Positions 59,888-64,000 of a stretch of DNA of 64,000 nt are shown here, piece by piece; within the stretch, counting starts at the first letter, position 1, and each line of letters starts with the position of its first letter. The position numbers and the translations under genes are program-made. The notes beneath the pieces were generated by a model. It did not search any database. It was given only the letters and a program-made list of their open reading frames with translations, and was not told the DNA's origin. Source of the stretch: Cymodocea nodosa (lineage: Eukaryota; Streptophyta; Magnoliopsida; Alismatales; Cymodoceaceae); NCBI GenBank assembly GCA_036874045.1, contig JAZBRI010000004.1, positions 5,766,001 through 5,830,000 of the forward strand. Reading direction: 5' to 3'.

Positions 59888-61594
59888 GTAAGAAAAAGCC
59901 TTCTGTATTATGAAATATTCATGTTTCTTGCAAATTTATATACTCATATGTGCCTTTTGAAAAATGTGTATATTGCAATTGAAATATACATGTCAATGCT
60001 CGTTAATTACATTCTGTTTGTTTTGAAGATTTTGATTTTTCATAATAAAATGTTAAACGTGGTCTAGTAACATCACATAGAAATCTGAATCTATTGAATA
60101 ACTTTTTAAAATACAAAATAACTTCTTTTTTAGTTATACCTTTCAATGTGAAATAGAATAACAACAATAATAATTTGAACCATATTCTCACTACGTAAGG
60201 TTGGCCACATGAATTCTTTTTTTCACTCGTATTTCTAGCTATGATTAAATCTTCAATTAAATTACATAAATTTAAATCTTTTCTTACAATTCTTAATTAA
60301 TAGTTTAAGGTTTGCCTCTATTTCTTTTTATTTCTTTTGAACTAATTAATTCGTCTCTTCTAACTTGTACATTCTTGGGTCTTTTAAAGATATGACTAAA
60401 CCACTTAAACTGATTTTCTTTAATTTTATCTTCAATTGGTGAAACTCTTACTTTATTCTTAATAAAATTGTTTTGTAGTCTATCCCTTATAGTGTTATTA
60501 CCCATTCATCTAAACATGCACATTTCGGCAGTAGTAACTTTTTACATGACCATACTTTACAGCTTAACATTCTAAACCATAAATATTTGAGTGATAGTAA
60601 TTTTATAAAATTTTAATTTTAATTTTAAGGGTGCCCTCCTATTACATAAACACTTCAGAAAGAAATTTCTACTTCATTCATCCTACTTTAATCTTATGAA
60701 TAACAGCCTCTTTAATTTTACCATTGCTAATTATCATAGATCATAAGTATTTAAATGTCTTGCTATATAAATATATGCCTTCATTATTATTCTTATTTTT
60801 ATTAGACCTACATTCCATATGTTCAGATTTTGAATCTAAATCCTTTAGATTCTAAAATGTCTCTCTATAATTCTAATTTAAAATTAATTCCCGACTTACT
60901 TTCATCAACTAAAACTGTCATTAGTAAAAAATATACATCAAGTTACTTCTCATTGAGTTTCCTTGATTATTTCCTTCATAATCAAAACAAACAGATATGA
61001 ATTTAAGGAGGATCTTTGGTGTAAACTTATGTTTATAGGAAATTTCTAAGTTTTCTCTTATATAGTTTTAACACTAGTGACTGTTTTTTTATACATGTCA
61101 TTTATAGTATCGATATATCCTATTAATACTCTTTTTCATTCTAAAAAACCACCAAATAGATTTCTAGGTACTCTAGTTCAACATCATGACAACTTTGCTG
61201 CTTAAATTTCGTAGTTTCTTGAGTTTTCTGCTGGCGAACTATTAGCATTATCGGTGTGTGCTTACCGTATTGTCAAATATTTTTGCAAACGAATGTTACC
61301 ATGGCGTGGTGCCTCAACCGGCAAAGAATGTTTCTGAATTCAGCATGATTTGTGCCACGACCAAATTGTTGGCCAATTGACTTCAAAGTTTTGTTTTTTG
61401 ATGGTTGAAAATATAAAATTGAAGATTTAGAAAGCTTGTTCGGCCTGGAAATAAACTAATAAAGGAAATATTTGAGAACCATCCATGACCCCTGCAACCG
61501 TGCATTTTACTGGTAGTGATCGATCATGAGCATATCATATCTATTTTGAATCCATTCTAACGTTCTTATTCATGATCTTTCTTTTGGTATACAG
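59888..61594 (+). other. probable 3'-UTR intron of the LCD gene
   Basis: CTCAAG-GTAAGA follows the LCD stop by 24 bases, and TTTTGGTATACAG ends at 61594, after which the sequence turns less AT-rich and exon-like for about 170 bp. The donor lies less than 50 bases after the stop, so such an intron would not be expected to trigger nonsense-mediated decay. It contains the minus-strand LINE remnant. Inferred from splice motifs. Confidence 0.45.
60140..61180 (-). mobile_element. degenerate RTE-like LINE, antisense in LCD 3' region
   Basis: Read on the minus strand, it shows the same ordered relics as the copy in lysyl-tRNA synthetase intron 6. These are VPRNLFGGFLE and IGYIDTINDMYK near 61,100, a VLVDESKSGI-like remnant near 60,910, and the C-terminal block IRDRLQNNFIKNKVRVSPIE...ENQFKWFSHIFKRPKN at 60,360-60,490. 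The 3' end is AAAGAATTCATGTGGCCAAC followed by a TATTATTGTTGTTATT tail. Stops and frameshifts are frequent. The 5' part of the element is missing. Confidence 0.85.
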
Positions 61595-61799
61595 GTTGCA
61601 CTTACCTTCAAGCTTAAGGCTGAAAGAATTGGGAAGACATGCATGTTGCATCTTCTCTGCAGATTCCCTGGACGAAGATTTGCTTATTCGTTCTGCTGCT
61701 GTATTAGGAATGCCATTGATTGCTCGTATAATCTGTAACAAACATTATGGTGTGTTCCCTTTGTATCAATGAGCTCGGTGGACGTAATAATCTCAGCTA

Positions 61800-62511
61800 A
61801 GAATTTTTTTGCTTTCTTATCCAACATCAGACGACCAATTAGTATTGTAATTGGTCTTCTTCAATCTCATGTTCACACTTTTATAATCTAATCTGTTTCG
61901 GCTTCTTCCGGTACAGTTTACGGTTTCTAGACTCTTCATGTGTCGGGGGATCTCTCTATTTTTTATCAATGCATCAGAAAAAATACAAATGAAAAATCAA
62001 GAAAATATAATATAAAATGGTAGAATAAAAATAATAAGAATTTGTTTTGTAAAATATAAGGAGTAATTGAACAATAACGTATTTTTTCAAGAGAAAATTT
62101 TGAATTCAAAGTTAAACAAAAATAATGCAATTGCTATAAAAGAAATTGATAAGTATTTTATTCTTTTTTAGTAAGTTATAGTACATGTTTACGTTTTTTT
62201 TAAAGGGGAGTAGTTGGGGACTACAAATTAATCTTTTTAATTATTGCAATTGGTTGGTGTAAGGCGTGAGAACTTTGAATTCTAACAAACACCAAAATGT
62301 AATTTAAGTAAATTTCAACCGTCCATCCCACCTTGATCACATCCAAGGGTACACACTCCTGAACTCCCTGCCATGGCGGCATCTGCACGAGCCGCCACGT
62401 CGAATCCAATTTACTTGGAAACTCCACTTATTCGATTCCAATTTCAATCAATAATCATACGAAGAAGAAGATTTCCCATCCCCAGTCGTCCTTTCCTCCC
62501 GACCGTCGACG
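61800..62511. other. intergenic sequence upstream of DGAT3
   Basis: AT-rich until about 62,300, then the DGAT3 promoter and 5' UTR. No other gene is seen. Confidence 0.4.
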
Positions 62512-63802
62512 ATGGAGACCTGCAACGGTGGGGCGATGATCCACCTTCACGGCGGTTCGTTGAACCTGCAACGTATTCGAAGTAGGCGGCTATTCGCCGG
62601 GCGGAGGAGGGCCTACGCCGGTCTCAGAGAAGATGGGGGGTTTTCGGATGACGGCCATTTGAGGTACTACGCGAGGTGCGAGGGGATGGCGACGGGGGAG
62701 AAGAGGACGAAACTGATTAAGAAGCTCTCGAAGGATCTGGAGGCTTTGGTAAGGATAGGGGATGAGTACAAGGAGGGGTTTGTTGGTGTTGGGGAAACCA
62801 TCGCCAACGAGGTGAGATCTTTTTTCCCCCCCTTCTTTTGAATAAGCTCTTTTTCGGAAATTGTTTCTAGTTGTAAACAACGTTGAGAATTTGAATTTCG
62901 ACGAACCTAAAATTAAAACGATTGAGATTGACAATTTTTTCAATTCTTTCGGTGAATTTAGGGTTTTATCGCCGAGTAATTTCTTCGTTTTTTTATATCC
63001 TTTTTGGTTTTTCAATTGCATATTCTATTTTCGTATGGTGTATTCTTCAATTCAGGGAGCTGCCGAGAATCTCCTGGCAGAGTTGGTGAAGATGAGAACC
63101 GAGGAGAAGATGAAGAAGAAGGAAAGGCAGAAAGAGAAAGCGTTGAAGAAGATGAGGAAGGAAGAAGAGAAAGCTATGAAAAAGATGAAGAAAAAGGACG
63201 AAGAGAAAGCCATGAATAACATGAAAAAGAAGAAGTCGATGACTTGTGTCCGGGAGGAGGATACGTCGTCTAGTTCATCTTCAGAGTCTAGCGACTCAAG
63301 CGACAGCGAATGCGAACGTGTTGTTGGCATTTCGAGCTTGAGAGCTGGCAAGCCTATAGATCAGGCCAATCCTGTGCAAATATGTGATGATGCAATGGAC
63401 TCTTCTGGGTCTGTCAGCGGCAGTAGATGCAGCAACTGCACCACCAATGACAACGTCATCGTTCATTCTCAGGTTTCAGCGGCAGCACTAACAGGAGAAG
63501 CGCAACCTGCCAACAAGATCGAAGTATGTGTGGGGGGTAAGTGCAGGAAGTCCGGCGCTTTGCAGCTGATGGAGGAATTCTCCAAAGTGGTCGGCAACGA
63601 TGGTGTAGTTGTTGGCTGTAAATGTATGGGGAAGTGCAAGGCGGGGCCGAACGTCCGGGTTCTGTCTCACTTGAACGAAGATGATGTTTCAGTGCCATTG
63701 CCAAGAAATCCTCTGTGCATCGGTGTTGGGTTGGAAGATGTCCAAGTTATTGTGTCGAACTACCTCAGAAGGAAGAATGGTATGGGTCTTCTTTCTGCCT
63801 AA
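62512..63802 (+). CDS. DGAT3: diacylglycerol acyltransferase 3, soluble
   Basis: Soluble acyltransferase of the DGAT3 group, making triacylglycerol from diacylglycerol and acyl-CoA; the Arabidopsis member is reported to carry a [2Fe-2S] cluster. Exon 1 is 62512-62811 (100 codons) and exon 2 is 63056-63802, giving 348 residues, close to the family's usual length. Exon 1 has a basic leader (RRLFAGRRR) that may act as a plastid or other targeting segment, then FSDDGHLRYYARCEG. Residues 114-163 are a Lys/Glu/Met-rich helical block, followed by a Ser-rich acidic stretch (about 170-185). The C-terminal thioredoxin-like ferredoxin domain has KIEVCVGGKCRKSGALQLM and GCKCMGKCKAGPNVRV, with candidate cluster ligands Cys258, Cys263, Cys290 and Cys294. 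The Lys/Glu block comes from imperfect GAAGA-rich repeats. Confidence 0.92.
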
Positions 63803-64000
63803 TAGGTACTGTGCCCAGTTAGTCACCACTGCTATAGAAAGAGTGGAGGAGGAGAAGCCCAACTTCTTCAGGGTTAGAAGCACTACTTCTGAATTACTGA
63901 TTGGTTTGAAAGCAATCATCATCTTGTCCCCCTCCCGTGACTATGCCAGAATTAAGGGTGGTATTTTCAATCTCGTTCGTGTAACATACGACACATCAAA
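63803..64000 (+). other. DGAT3 3' UTR and flank
   Basis: Sequence after the DGAT3 stop; no new gene begins before the window ends. Confidence 0.5.

Noticed and set aside
60305..60505. 66-codon minus-strand frame as a gene
   Set aside because: Same LINE C-terminal block, in the antisense copy.

Overview
The window looks like nuclear DNA from a flowering plant: long AT-rich introns with GT-AG borders, plant-specific gene families, and plant transposon debris. The GC-rich 5' ends fading along the reading frame (L-cysteine desulfhydrase), the very GC-rich ketoacyl-CoA synthase and an Au-like SINE make a monocot the best guess, but the species cannot be fixed from sequence alone.

Layout. 1-4.7 kb: AT-rich, no confident gene; a promoter-like patch near 2.5 kb and a doubtful minus-strand gene at 3.9-4.4 kb. 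4788-16282 (+): NADPH-dependent diflavin oxidoreductase (ATR3/TAH18 type), 12 exons, with a GC-AG intron and a hAT-type insertion in intron 4. 17280-17965 (+): plastid-specific ribosomal protein PSRP3. 21817-29977 (+): lysyl-tRNA synthetase, 17 coding exons, with an in-frame upstream ATG that would add a mitochondrial-type presequence; its intron 6 holds a decayed RTE-like LINE carrying a nested Tourist-like MITE. 30.8-31.1 kb: 71-bp tandem repeat. 34793-36292 (-): KCS6/CUT1-type 3-ketoacyl-CoA synthase, single exon. 36.5-45.9 kb: mostly intergenic, with an Au-like SINE and an unidentified minus-strand spliced gene. 45968-49136 (-): 14-3-3 protein, 5 coding exons. 53702-55279 (+): ELOF1 elongation factor, 4 coding exons. 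56545-57363 (+): PLAC8/cell-number-regulator gene with an in-frame TGA at a normally Trp codon. 58478-59863 (+): L-cysteine desulfhydrase, one coding exon, probably with a 3'-UTR intron containing a second RTE-like LINE remnant. 62512-63802 (+): soluble diacylglycerol acyltransferase DGAT3, 2 exons.

The genes do not form a pathway; this is ordinary plant gene order. Loose links are Fe-S biology (ATR3 supplies electrons for cytosolic Fe-S assembly, DGAT3 carries an Fe-S-type motif, LCD metabolises cysteine) and lipid metabolism (KCS6 wax elongation, DGAT3 triacylglycerol), but nothing in the sequence shows co-regulation. I saw no clearly new biological system. The most checkable unusual items are the lysyl-tRNA synthetase presequence, the GC-AG intron, the nonsense PLAC8 gene, the nested transposons and the shared LINE family. 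Exon borders were set by hand from splice signals, frame continuity and remembered family sequences; no search was run.
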